A stretch of DNA of 8,227 bases from Butyrivibrio sp. GTDB lineage: Bacteria; Bacillota_A; Clostridia; Lachnospirales; Lachnospiraceae. Where the stretch lies: NCBI RefSeq assembly GCF_024699075.1, contig NZ_JAILQF010000250.1, positions 1-8,227 on the forward strand. Direction: 5' to 3'. Below the pieces are notes generated by a model. The model was given only the letters and a program-made list of their open reading frames with translations, had not been told where the DNA came from and did not search any database. How positions within the stretch are numbered: position 1 is the stretch's first letter; the number at the start of each line of letters is the position of its first letter. Positions 1-4,960 of the stretch are shown here, in pieces. Both the position numbers and the translations under genes were made by a program.

Positions 1-318
1 GGACAGGTCCTCGCTAAGCCCGGCAGCGTTACCTGCCACACCAAGTTCACCGCTCAGGTTTACGTACTTACCAAGGACGAGGGTGGCCGTCATACGCCTT
101 TCTTCAACAACTATCGTCCTCAGTTCTACTTCAGAACAACCGACGTTACCGGAGTTATTTCTCTTCCCGCAGGCACTGAGATGTGCATGCCCGGCGATAA
201 CGTAGAGATGACCATCGAGCTCATCCACCCCATCGCTATGGAGCAGGGTCTTACATTCGCTATCCGTGAGGGTGGACGTACTGTAGGTTCAGGAAGGGTT
301 GCTTCTATCATCGAGTAG
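1..318 (+). CDS. tuf: Elongation factor Tu, C-terminal part (partial, 5' end outside window)
   Basis: EF-Tu is the GTPase that delivers aminoacyl-tRNA to the ribosomal A site in the cytoplasm. Frame 1 is open from the first base to a TAG stop and gives 105 residues covering essentially all of domain III. Recognisable family blocks in order are [55 protein letters not shown] and [20 protein letters not shown] at the C terminus. Positions where elfamycin-resistance changes are known in E. coli (the GG of DEGGRH, the Q of RPQFYF, the A of TFAIREGG) look wild type. Codons are strongly biased to C-ending forms (ACC, TTC, AAC, ATC), unlike every other gene in the window, as expected for one of the most highly expressed genes. 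The start, the GTPase domain and domain II lie upstream of the window. Identification is certain. Whether this is the only tuf copy cannot be told. Confidence 0.98.
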   Translation, partial: GQVLAKPGSVTCHTKFTAQVYVLTKDEGGRHTPFFNNYRPQFYFRTTDVTGVISLPAGTEMCMPGDNVEMTIELIHPIAMEQGLTFAIREGGRTVGSGRVASIIE

Positions 319-320
319 GC

Positions 321-431
321 CGAAAGCAACTTAGCGAGTCCAAGCTTTGTGCAGGACGAGCTTAGTGCGAGGTCGTTCTGTGAGATTTGCGAGATCGAGC
401 GATAGCGATGATTGAGCTTAGCGAACAGAAC
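321..431 (+). repeat. GCGA-rich repeat/inverted-repeat element in the tuf 3' region
   Basis: Between the tuf stop and its terminator there is no plausible gene. The stretch holds three copies of CTTAG(T)GCGA at 330-337, 361-370 and 417-424, with further AGCGA/GCGAG units between 389 and 408. GTTCTGT at 375-381 is exactly complementary to ACAGAAC at 425-431 and would close a loop around the GCGA units. AAGCT at 342-346 can pair with AGCTT at 359-363. It may be a dispersed intergenic element or a structured 3' UTR of the tuf mRNA. The function is unknown. Confidence 0.55.
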
Positions 432-460
432 TTCCTTATACAAATACCGAAATAATAATT

Positions 461-495
461 AAAGCCTCCCGAGGATTTCCTCGGGAGCCTTTTTT
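461..495 (+). terminator. Intrinsic terminator of tuf, probably bidirectional
   Basis: Perfect inverted repeat CTCCCGAGGA at 466-475 with TCCTCGGGAG at 478-487, of which the innermost pair must open as loop. Further pairs 461-464 with 489-492 follow a single C-C mismatch. A run of T at 490-495 follows. It ends the tuf transcript. On the opposite strand the same stem is followed by a weaker T-rich stretch (CTTTAATTATTATTT), so it may also end the convergent serpin operon, whose stop codon is 16 bases away. Confidence 0.92.
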
Positions 496-510
496 CATGC
501 GATAATATAT

Positions 511-1824
511 TTACTCAACAAGCTGTCCATAGAAGAGCAGTTCCGGAGAATCACTGTCTGTCAGAATCATGTACTTGAACGGCTGATTAGCAAAGAACTC
601 TTTTACTTCGGGCTCTTCCGGTGCACAGCCTTCGGTCATTATGACTGCGGTAGCAGCGGCAGCTTCGATGCCTTTCTCATCGACCTTGATTTTAGTCTTC
701 TGTATTATGTCAGAGATAAAAAGGTTCATATCATCACTCATGAGAGAGAAGTCTGCATCTAGCGTAAATGCCTGTCCTGCACCACGGGCTCTACAGAAAT
801 CGATGAGCTGGTTCTCAGACAGGGTGGTCTCGGATTCAAATTTCGGGAGTTTTACAGCGACTTCTTCAATGGATGCATTGGCTATCTTGCTGATTACATC
901 GTCTACTTCTCCCAAGATAAACACAGCGTTTATTCCGCCATTCATGGGAAGGACAACAAACTTGCCATTTTTATCTTCATAATATCTGAATTTGTCCTGC
1001 TGGCTCATGAAATCTTTTTTTGCTTTTTCTCCGGAAAGTGTCTTGAAATCACCTTCCTGAGTAGCGGGCTCAAAGAAGTCATTTACCCATGATGTGCGGA
1101 GGTACAAAGTGTTTACCAGGATAAGATCTGCATAGGACAGGTCGTTGCTGATTGATGGGATAAGTCCATTGGTATTTTCATTGATCCAACTATTTACTGT
1201 ATCTGTGATTTTTTTTTCAGAGACATTCTCAGCGGTTGCACCAAAGGTTTCTTTCACGTATTCTATATACTTTTTTGAAAGCTTACCACTAGACTTCGTG
1301 TTCCTCCAGATGGAATTTTCCAGGTCAAAATCACCATCCGGAGCCTGGGCATCATCTTCATAGTAATCCCGGTATTCATTAAACTCATCCTGGGCATTCT
1401 TTAGCCAGTTATTATAGGAATCCACTGAGGCGGTTACACCTTCGTACCATGAAATAAGTTCATCCATGGAGTTAAAGCCCATTGCCTTAAGGAGCTCATC
1501 TTTGGTTTCATTATCTGCACCTGAAACTGCAAGCGCCAGAGCTGCTCTGAACGAGGTGGGGGATATCATGTAGTTCTTGTCGGCAAAGCCGTATTTTTCT
1601 ATAAAGTCTATGAGTGAGCTGTTAAAGTCCATGTTGATATCTGCCTCCGGAATATCTGATATGGGGGTGTTTGTGGCATCAGCAGTGTTCTCGTCAGAAA
1701 CAGAGTTTTCTTCTTCCTGAGAAGTTACCTGCGTATTGCCTGGTTTTACAGTATTTCCACATCCTGAAATGACGCTGTTGGCTACTAATAATGATAGTAT
1801 AGCTGATATTATTTTCTTTTTCAT
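511..1824 (-). CDS. Serpin-family serine protease inhibitor, predicted lipoprotein
   Basis: Serpins trap target proteases as covalent complexes after cleavage of an exposed reactive-centre loop. The protein has 437 residues. The start is supported by a GGGAGG Shine-Dalgarno site upstream. Residues 1-22 are a lipoprotein signal (KKK, hydrophobic core, lipobox ISGC with Cys22), followed by a Ser/Thr/Glu-rich tether to about 65. The serpin fold follows: shutter-like ISPTSF (87-92), NSIW (170-173), NSWINENTNGLIP (211-223), VNTLYLRTSW (237-246, the breach Trp region), and a C-terminal PFKYMI and LLFYGQLVE. The hinge EKGIEAAAATA (383-393) matches the inhibitory type, although P14 is Ile rather than the usual Thr or Ser. 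By standard hinge spacing P1 falls at about Gly399 or Glu398, with Cys400 next; the target cannot be predicted. A Tyr/Asp/Glu-rich insertion lies at about 140-167. It is the last gene of a sigma/anti-sigma/serpin operon, 16 bp after the anti-sigma gene. It probably acts on the outer face of the cell membrane against foreign or own proteases. Confidence 0.93.
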   Translation of the reverse strand: MKKKIISAILSLLVANSVISGCGNTVKPGNTQVTSQEEENSVSDENTADATNTPISDIPEADINMDFNSSLIDFIEKYGFADKNYMISPTSFRAALALAVSGADNETKDELLKAMGFNSMDELISWYEGVTASVDSYNNWLKNAQDEFNEYRDYYEDDAQAPDGDFDLENSIWRNTKSSGKLSKKYIEYVKETFGATAENVSEKKITDTVNSWINENTNGLIPSISNDLSYADLILVNTLYLRTSWVNDFFEPATQEGDFKTLSGEKAKKDFMSQQDKFRYYEDKNGKFVVLPMNGGINAVFILGEVDDVISKIANASIEEVAVKLPKFESETTLSENQLIDFCRARGAGQAFTLDADFSLMSDDMNLFISDIIQKTKIKVDEKGIEAAAATAVIMTEGCAPEEPEVKEFFANQPFKYMILTDSDSPELLFYGQLVE

Positions 1825-1840
1825 AATTCCTCCCTTGTGA

Positions 1841-2482
1841 TTATTGCTTCAAAAATATTCTCCAGATTCCTTCGTCCGGATCCATGAGTACAACTATTGC
1901 ATCTTCATTCAGCACAAAGAATCTGGTTTCCGATGACCGGTCAAAGTTCTGCTGACCATCTTCAGAAGGTTCGCCATCAGTGTAGGATGAAAACTGCAGG
2001 AGGTTATCTTCTATAACTTCCCCAATAAATTCTTCACCGGAGTCTTTGTAAACAGCTCCATCGTACATTACCATTGCCGGATAGTCGGAATCAGCAGATT
2101 CAGTAGCTAGGGATTCTTCTGTAGCGACCGCCTCGCTGCCTTCTGTGACTTCAATGCCATCTGTTTCCTCGTATACATCAGTAGTTCCGGTTTCCAACAT
2201 AGGAGAACCTTCAGTTTTTTCTGGAGCGGCTTCTTCAGTTTCTTCAGGAACAGCTCCAAGCATCGTAACTTCTTCTGTCTCATCAACAGATTCATAGGCT
2301 GGTGCCACATGATTGTTTCTGATTACTATTCCAGCTACAACTAGGAGCAAAAGACCTGCAGCTGCAAGATAGTAACTATGGAAACGTGCTGTTTTGCTAT
2401 GCTTAGAAACTGTCTTATCAGCGTCTTTTATGTACTTCTGATCAATGCCACCGATGGCATCTAATAAATCATGTTCGTTCAT
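1841..2482 (-). CDS. Putative membrane anti-sigma factor with acidic extracytoplasmic linker
   Basis: The protein has 213 residues and no family I can name with certainty. Residues 1-36 are a short cytoplasmic part beginning NEHDLLDAIGGIDQKYI, a type of N terminus often seen in anti-sigma partners of Firmicute ECF factors. A single membrane segment follows at about 37-54. Residues 60-132 form a low-complexity linker dominated by Glu, Thr, Ala and Ser. A small C-terminal domain of about 80 residues (starting YPAMVMYDGAVYKDSG, ending GIWRIFLKQ) would lie outside the cell. The start overlaps the stop of the sigma gene (ATGA) and has a GGAGG site inside that gene, so translation is probably coupled. 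The role as anti-sigma factor rests on this position, the topology and the N-terminal motif. No zinc-binding HxxxCxxC motif is present. The extended exposed linker looks protease-sensitive, which fits the serpin encoded next. Confidence 0.72.
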   Translation of the reverse strand: MNEHDLLDAIGGIDQKYIKDADKTVSKHSKTARFHSYYLAAAGLLLLVVAGIVIRNNHVAPAYESVDETEEVTMLGAVPEETEEAAPEKTEGSPMLETGTTDVYEETDGIEVTEGSEAVATEESLATESADSDYPAMVMYDGAVYKDSGEEFIGEVIEDNLLQFSSYTDGEPSEDGQQNFDRSSETRFFVLNEDAIVVLMDPDEGIWRIFLKQ

Positions 2483-3039
2483 GCAGTGAATCCTCCGTCT
2501 GCGAGATGTTTCTTAAGCTTTTCCCTCATCCTGAAAAGCGTGGTCTTTACTTTGCTCTGAGGAAGAGAGTATTTTTCACATATCTCAGTTACGGAGTCAA
2601 AGTACCAGTATCTTCTGACAAAAATGTTCCGCTGCTCATCAGAGCATGAGTCAAGAAAACTGTTTATCCACTCAGAGAGCTCTTTTGCATCATATTCCTG
2701 TGATACATCAGATCTTCCCGGGATACATTCCTGTATTTCGTCAGTAAGCTCACAGTACAGGGCAGATCTCTTTTGCCTGCCTTCATGACGAAGCCTGTCT
2801 ATGGCAAGATGACGGACAATCTTTCCGACAAATGAAAAAAGATAAGTCCGGGGCTCGTTAGGCGGTATCAGATTCCAGGTTCGGAGGTATGCATCATTTT
2901 CGCACTCCTCAGAAGTTTCTGTGTCTGATAACACGTTCCGGGCTATTCTTCTAAGCTTGCTTCCGTATTTCTGAGATGTCTGCGTTATGGCTGATTCATC
3001 TCTTGATAAGTAGAGCTCTACAATCTGTGAGTCATCCAT
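2479..3039 (-). CDS. ECF-type RNA polymerase sigma factor (serpin operon)
   Basis: The protein has 186 residues, a normal length for an extracytoplasmic-function sigma factor, which directs RNA polymerase to a small set of promoters. Region 2 lies at about 22-86 and includes a DTETSEECENDAYLRTW segment (region 2.1-2.2 type) and FVGKIVRHLAIDRLR (region 2.3-2.4 type). Region 4 lies at about 125-178, with DEQRNIFVRRYWYFDSVTEI and a helix-turn-helix ending SKVKTTLFRMREKLKKHL. A Shine-Dalgarno site (AGAGAGG) lies nine or so bases upstream of the ATG. It is the first gene of the minus-strand operon and overlaps the anti-sigma gene by 4 nt. A candidate ECF-like promoter lies just upstream, so autoregulation is likely. 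The target genes probably include the serpin in the same operon. Confidence 0.92.
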   Translation of the reverse strand: MDDSQIVELYLSRDESAITQTSQKYGSKLRRIARNVLSDTETSEECENDAYLRTWNLIPPNEPRTYLFSFVGKIVRHLAIDRLRHEGRQKRSALYCELTDEIQECIPGRSDVSQEYDAKELSEWINSFLDSCSDEQRNIFVRRYWYFDSVTEICEKYSLPQSKVKTTLFRMREKLKKHLADGGFTA

Positions 3040-3063
3040 GAAGATGATCCTCTCTTTCTTTTT

Positions 3064-3072
3064 AAGGCCTTC
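3064..3072. repeat. AAGGCCTTC half of a repeated palindromic motif (copy 1)
   Basis: AAGGCCTTC, containing the 8-bp palindrome AAGGCCTT, lies in the 5' leader of the minus-strand sigma gene. The same nine bases recur at 3171-3179 in the leader of the plus-strand sigma gene. The symmetric placement in a divergent control region suggests a shared operator, but this copy is short and could be chance. Confidence 0.35.
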
Positions 3073-3081
3073 ACCTTATAT

Positions 3082-3108
3082 AGCGACATTAATCATAGCA
3101 TGGTTACA
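3082..3108 (-). promoter_or_regulatory. Candidate ECF-type promoter for the serpin operon
   Basis: On the minus strand TGTAAC (3108 to 3103) is followed after 17 bases by CGCT (3085 to 3082). This resembles ECF promoters such as those of Bacillus SigX (TGTAAC, about 17 bp, CGAC), but the -10 element is imperfect. The gap to the sigma gene start is about 43 bases. A TATGAT within the same stretch is an alternative housekeeping -10 without a good -35. Confidence 0.3.
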
Positions 3109-3133
3109 TTTTTTGAAAAAATATTTTTCCGAG

Positions 3134-3160
3134 TGATATGTTTTAATGTCCTAAATCGTA
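3134..3160 (+). promoter_or_regulatory. Candidate ECF-type promoter for the plus-strand sigma operon
   Basis: TGATAT (3134-3139) is followed after 17 bases by CGTA (3157-3160). This resembles the TGAAAC/CGTA pattern of ECF promoters of the SigW type. The -35 element is imperfect. TATTAT at 3159-3164 is an alternative housekeeping -10, but no good -35 stands before it. It would place the start of transcription next to the 3167-3182 palindrome. Confidence 0.3.
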
Positions 3161-3166
3161 TTATAG

Positions 3167-3182
3167 TTAGAAGGCCTTCTAA
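3167..3182. promoter_or_regulatory. 16-bp perfect palindrome, candidate operator (copy 2)
   Basis: TTAGAAGGCCTTCTAA is a perfect 16-bp palindrome lying between the candidate -10 and the Shine-Dalgarno site of the plus-strand sigma gene. A dimeric repressor bound here would block transcription from just upstream. Its stem is followed by six A residues, not T, so it is not a terminator for the plus strand. The core recurs at 3064-3072. Confidence 0.5.
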
Positions 3183-3206
3183 AAAATACAGAAAGAGAGT
3201 TTTGTC

Positions 3207-3710
3207 ATGGAGGAAAAAGAAGCAAGGCGGATATTGGAAACATATGCTGACATGATACTTAGGATCAGCTACAGCTACCTACGCAGGACTACTGATGCAG
3301 AGGATATCTGCCAGAATGTAATACTGAAATACCTGTCCTCCCACCAAAGATTTGATAGCCGTGAGCATGAGAAAGCCTGGATAATCAGGACTACAATCAA
3401 TGCCTGCAAGGACGTGAGAAAGAGCGCTTTCTTCGGAAAGACTATCGGACTTGATGCGGTGCCGGAAAGAGCTATACCGGAGGAACCGGTATCTGTACTC
3501 ACAGAAGAGCTTAAGAAGCTCCCGGTAAATTACAGGATAAGCATCCATCTCTTTTACTATGAAGGGTATACCATCAAAGAGATCGCTCAGATTCTTGGAA
3601 AAAGAGAAACAGTTGTAGCAAACTATCTCTCAAGAGGCAGAAGAAGACTTAAAGAAGCGTTATCAAAGGATTCTCGTTTTTCTCCAAAGGAAGGTGAAGC
3701 ATATGAATGA
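3207..3710 (+). CDS. ECF-type RNA polymerase sigma factor (second, divergent pair)
   Basis: The protein has 167 residues. Region 2 lies at about 10-75 (LETYADMILRISYSYLRRTTDAEDICQNV, of which DAEDICQNV is a classic region 2.2 signature, then AWIIRTTINACKDVRKS). Region 4 lies at about 100-152 (LKKLPVNYRISIHLFYYEGYTIKEIAQILGKRE, then VVANYLSRGRRRLKEAL), giving a typical helix-turn-helix for the -35 element. It resembles the SigV/SigW-like ECF group more than the neighbouring minus-strand sigma does. The GAAAGAGAG ribosome site is 7 bases before the ATG. It overlaps the next gene by 8 nt, so the two are co-translated. It probably responds to an envelope signal relayed by its membrane partner; the signal cannot be read from sequence. 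Confidence 0.93.
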   Translation: MEEKEARRILETYADMILRISYSYLRRTTDAEDICQNVILKYLSSHQRFDSREHEKAWIIRTTINACKDVRKSAFFGKTIGLDAVPERAIPEEPVSVLTEELKKLPVNYRISIHLFYYEGYTIKEIAQILGKRETVVANYLSRGRRRLKEALSKDSRFSPKEGEAYE

Positions 3711-4497
3711 TCAGATAAAAGAAATCTACAACAACTCCATGAATGAACTCCATTTCTCAGGACATACAAAAGAAAAGATGTTTCGCAATATAAGCGAACA
3801 ATATTCAAGACAAAGTGGAGGAATGATTATGAAGGCAAGTTTCAGACTAAAGTCAGCAGCTATCGTTGCTACAGCATGCGTATTACTTGTTGGAGGTACT
3901 GCGCTGGCAGCAAGTGGAATAGTTTCAAACATTGTAAGCCATAACAGAATTGGTAGTAAAACTACAACGTATGTGGATATGTCAAAACTCGAGACTGATA
4001 TAAACATGGATGTTCTTACAGTAGAGCGTTTTAGTAACGGCTTCACCTTCAGAAGCGCTGAAATATTTGATATGTCAGATTATAGTGAAGATGGGTCCAA
4101 ACTGGCTGATGCTTCCGGTCTAAACATCACATATGCTAAGGATGGAATACCGGATATCTATCTGGACATTGAGCCTGTCAGCACCATAAGGAATGATGAA
4201 GACACCTCAATGGAAACAAGAATGGTTGGAGATGTTGCTGTAAAATACAGCCTGGATGAATATCTTTTCCTTCCGCCTAACATGGAAGGACAGGTATCAC
4301 AGGAACTCCTTGACAGGATGGAAAACGATGATCATTTCTTTATCAGCTATGGTTCAGATCAGGAAGAAACACAGATGATTACAAACCTTATATTTGATGT
4401 TAATGGTGTTCACTACTGTCTCATGACTTTCGATACAACTCTTACTGTTGATGAGCTGTTCGATATGGCTGAAGAGCTTATAACTGAAGGAAAATAA
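3703..4497 (+). CDS. Putative membrane anti-sigma factor of the second ECF pair
   Basis: The protein has 264 residues from ATG 3703. I chose this start over GTG 3694 because AAAGGAAGG at 3686-3694 sits 8 bases before 3703 and overlaps the GTG. The cytoplasmic N terminus (1-50) has SMNELHFSGHTKEKM, a motif recurrent in anti-sigma partners of Clostridia ECF factors. A single membrane segment lies at about 51-71 (SAAIVATACVLLVGGTALAAS). The extracytoplasmic part (72-264) has no domain I can name; it has a NGFTFRSAEIFDMSDY stretch and ends with a TLTVDELFDMAEELI helix reminiscent of the DUF4367-type end. No zinc motif is present. It overlaps the sigma stop by 8 nt. An internal Shine-Dalgarno and ATG (3829) could also yield a form without the sigma-binding part. 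Confidence 0.78.
   Translation: MNDQIKEIYNNSMNELHFSGHTKEKMFRNISEQYSRQSGGMIMKASFRLKSAAIVATACVLLVGGTALAASGIVSNIVSHNRIGSKTTTYVDMSKLETDINMDVLTVERFSNGFTFRSAEIFDMSDYSEDGSKLADASGLNITYAKDGIPDIYLDIEPVSTIRNDEDTSMETRMVGDVAVKYSLDEYLFLPPNMEGQVSQELLDRMENDDHFFISYGSDQEETQMITNLIFDVNGVHYCLMTFDTTLTVDELFDMAEELITEGK
3815..3831 (+). promoter_or_regulatory. Internal ribosome binding site and start within the anti-sigma gene
   Basis: GTGGAGG (3815-3821) stands 7 bases before an in-frame ATG at 3829-3831. It is a stronger site than the one for the full-length start. The product would be 222 residues, start MKASFRLKSAAIVATACVLL and lack the cytoplasmic 42 residues. TALAAS at the end of the hydrophobic stretch could then act as a signal peptidase site. 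An internal Shine-Dalgarno can also be chance in a purine-rich coding region. Confidence 0.4.
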
Positions 4498-4512
4498 AAC
4501 CATAGCTTCTAT

Positions 4513-4543
4513 AGGAGAGCTGCCTGTAATGGGTGGCTCTCTT
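4513..4543 (+). terminator. Probable weak terminator of the second sigma/anti-sigma operon
   Basis: AGGAGAGCTGCCT (4513-4525) pairs with GGGTGGCTCTCTT (4531-4543) in a 13-bp stem with several G-U pairs and a 5-nt loop. The T tract is poor (CTTT inside the stem, then GAAAG). It lies 16 bases after the anti-sigma stop. It may be a leaky terminator or an mRNA-stabilising stem. Confidence 0.5.
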
Positions 4544-4596
4544 TGAAAGAGTATTTGAGTATCTAGAGGGTGTTAAAAAGTGATTGCTGTATTAAG

Positions 4597-4606
4597 GACA
4601 TATGTC
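4597..4606. promoter_or_regulatory. 10-bp palindrome upstream of the leader promoter
   Basis: GACATATGTC is a perfect palindrome ending 10 bases before the -35 element at 4617. A second inverted repeat, TGACA (4618-4622) with TGTCA (4630-4634), lies inside the promoter. Both could be regulator sites, but no regulator gene is adjacent and such short repeats can be chance. Confidence 0.25.
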
Positions 4607-4616
4607 TTCCCCATGC

Positions 4617-4645
4617 TTGACAGAAATATTGTCAGGTAATATATT
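4617..4645 (+). promoter_or_regulatory. Strong housekeeping-type promoter of the attenuator leader
   Basis: TTGACA (4617-4622, full consensus) is separated by exactly 17 bases from TATATT (4640-4645, five of six consensus bases). The expected transcription start is near A4652. It is the best promoter in the window and the only one plausible for the 4961-7696 operon. A strong constitutive promoter followed by a conditional terminator is typical of attenuated genes. Confidence 0.85.
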
Positions 4646-4695
4646 CGACTTAGAACATAAAATGTGTTTAACCATAATATAAAAAGAGGAAATTT

Positions 4696-4716
4696 ATGTT
4701 AAGCGTTGTAAGATAA
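4696..4716 (+). CDS. Leader peptide MLSVVR (six codons)
   Basis: ATG at 4696-4698 is preceded by AGAGGA (4685-4690), five bases upstream, on an A-rich, unpaired-looking stretch, and TAA follows at 4714-4716. The peptide is too short for a function of its own. Its value is the position: codons 1-4 are the left arm of a long-range stem, and the ribosome site lies in the bulge between the two left arms. The peptide does not repeat one amino acid, so it does not look like an amino-acid biosynthesis attenuator. Short leader ORFs of this kind occur before macrolide, lincosamide and phenicol resistance genes. Whether it is translated or causes stalling must be tested. Confidence 0.6.
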   Translation: MLSVVR

Positions 4717-4880
4717 TTCATTGCAATACGGCTACATGATATTGCAATGAGCATAAGGATTCAATGAATCAATATGTGTAAGTTAGTGGTGAAATCTACT
4801 GGCTTATTTGATTACGCTTAATAATATTATGGTAAAAGCCGCATTTTATGTGGATTATTTTTGATATGTTTGATTTTATG

Positions 4881-4917
4881 AACCATGATATCTTGGCGTA
4901 AGATGTCATGGTTTTTT
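4881..4917 (+). terminator. Conditional intrinsic terminator upstream of the acetyltransferase gene
   Basis: AACCATGATATCTT (4881-4894) pairs with AAGATGTCATGGTT (4900-4913) in a 14-bp stem with one G-U pair, loop GGCGT, and a run of six T at 4912-4917. It stands only 43 bases before the start codon of the downstream gene and has no protein gene before it, which is the hallmark of an attenuator rather than an end-of-operon terminator. Confidence 0.92.
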
Positions 4918-4960
4918 ATTGTTCAAATTAGAATGATAAGCATAAATGGAGGAAAAAAGA

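Larger units (their letters stand above)
4652..4917 (+). ncRNA. Structured leader RNA: candidate ribosome-mediated transcription attenuator
   Basis: No protein gene longer than a few codons lies in 4498-4960; the stretch is a regulatory leader. Seen in sequence: ACCATAATAT (4671-4680) is an exact complement of ATATTATGGT (4824-4833). TGTTAAGCGT (4697-4706) pairs with ACGCTTAATA (4814-4823, one G-U). The two right arms are contiguous, and the two left arms flank the Shine-Dalgarno site of a six-codon ORF. Enclosed hairpins are 4718-4728/4740-4750 (11 bp, perfect) and 4779-4789/4796-4806 (11 bp with G-U pairs). ATATTATGGT can instead pair with ACCATGATAT (4882-4891, one G-U), which is the left arm of the terminator. 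So the long-range stem allows termination, while a ribosome on the leader ORF would cover the left arms, free 4824-4833 and allow an antiterminator. The mechanism is inferred; the pairings are direct observations. I do not recognise a known riboswitch or T-box motif. Confidence 0.75.

Noticed and set aside
126..443. Minus-strand open frame of 105 codons across the tuf end
   Set aside because: It lies antisense to a certain EF-Tu domain III and runs into the repeat region; its length is a by-product of the codon bias of tuf.
641..982. Plus-strand open frame of 113 codons inside the serpin gene
   Set aside because: The opposite strand encodes a recognisable serpin with all fold motifs, and no ribosome site or family signature supports the plus frame.
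3117..3128. AAAAATATTTTT palindrome in the divergent control region
   Set aside because: Pure A/T palindromes of this length are expected by chance in AT-rich intergenic DNA, and no partner copy was seen.
4696..4716. Amino-acid biosynthesis attenuator
   Set aside because: The six codons are Met, Leu, Ser, Val, Val, Arg with no run of a single amino acid, and the downstream genes are not biosynthetic.
4652..4917. T-box or known metabolite riboswitch
   Set aside because: No T-box consensus (GGGTGG-type bulge sequence) or recognisable riboswitch core was seen, and the leader ORF with competing stems explains the arrangement better.
4946..4960. Upstream ATG giving an acetyltransferase five residues longer
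   Set aside because: The GGAGG that serves ATG 4961 overlaps this ATG, and no Shine-Dalgarno site stands before 4946.
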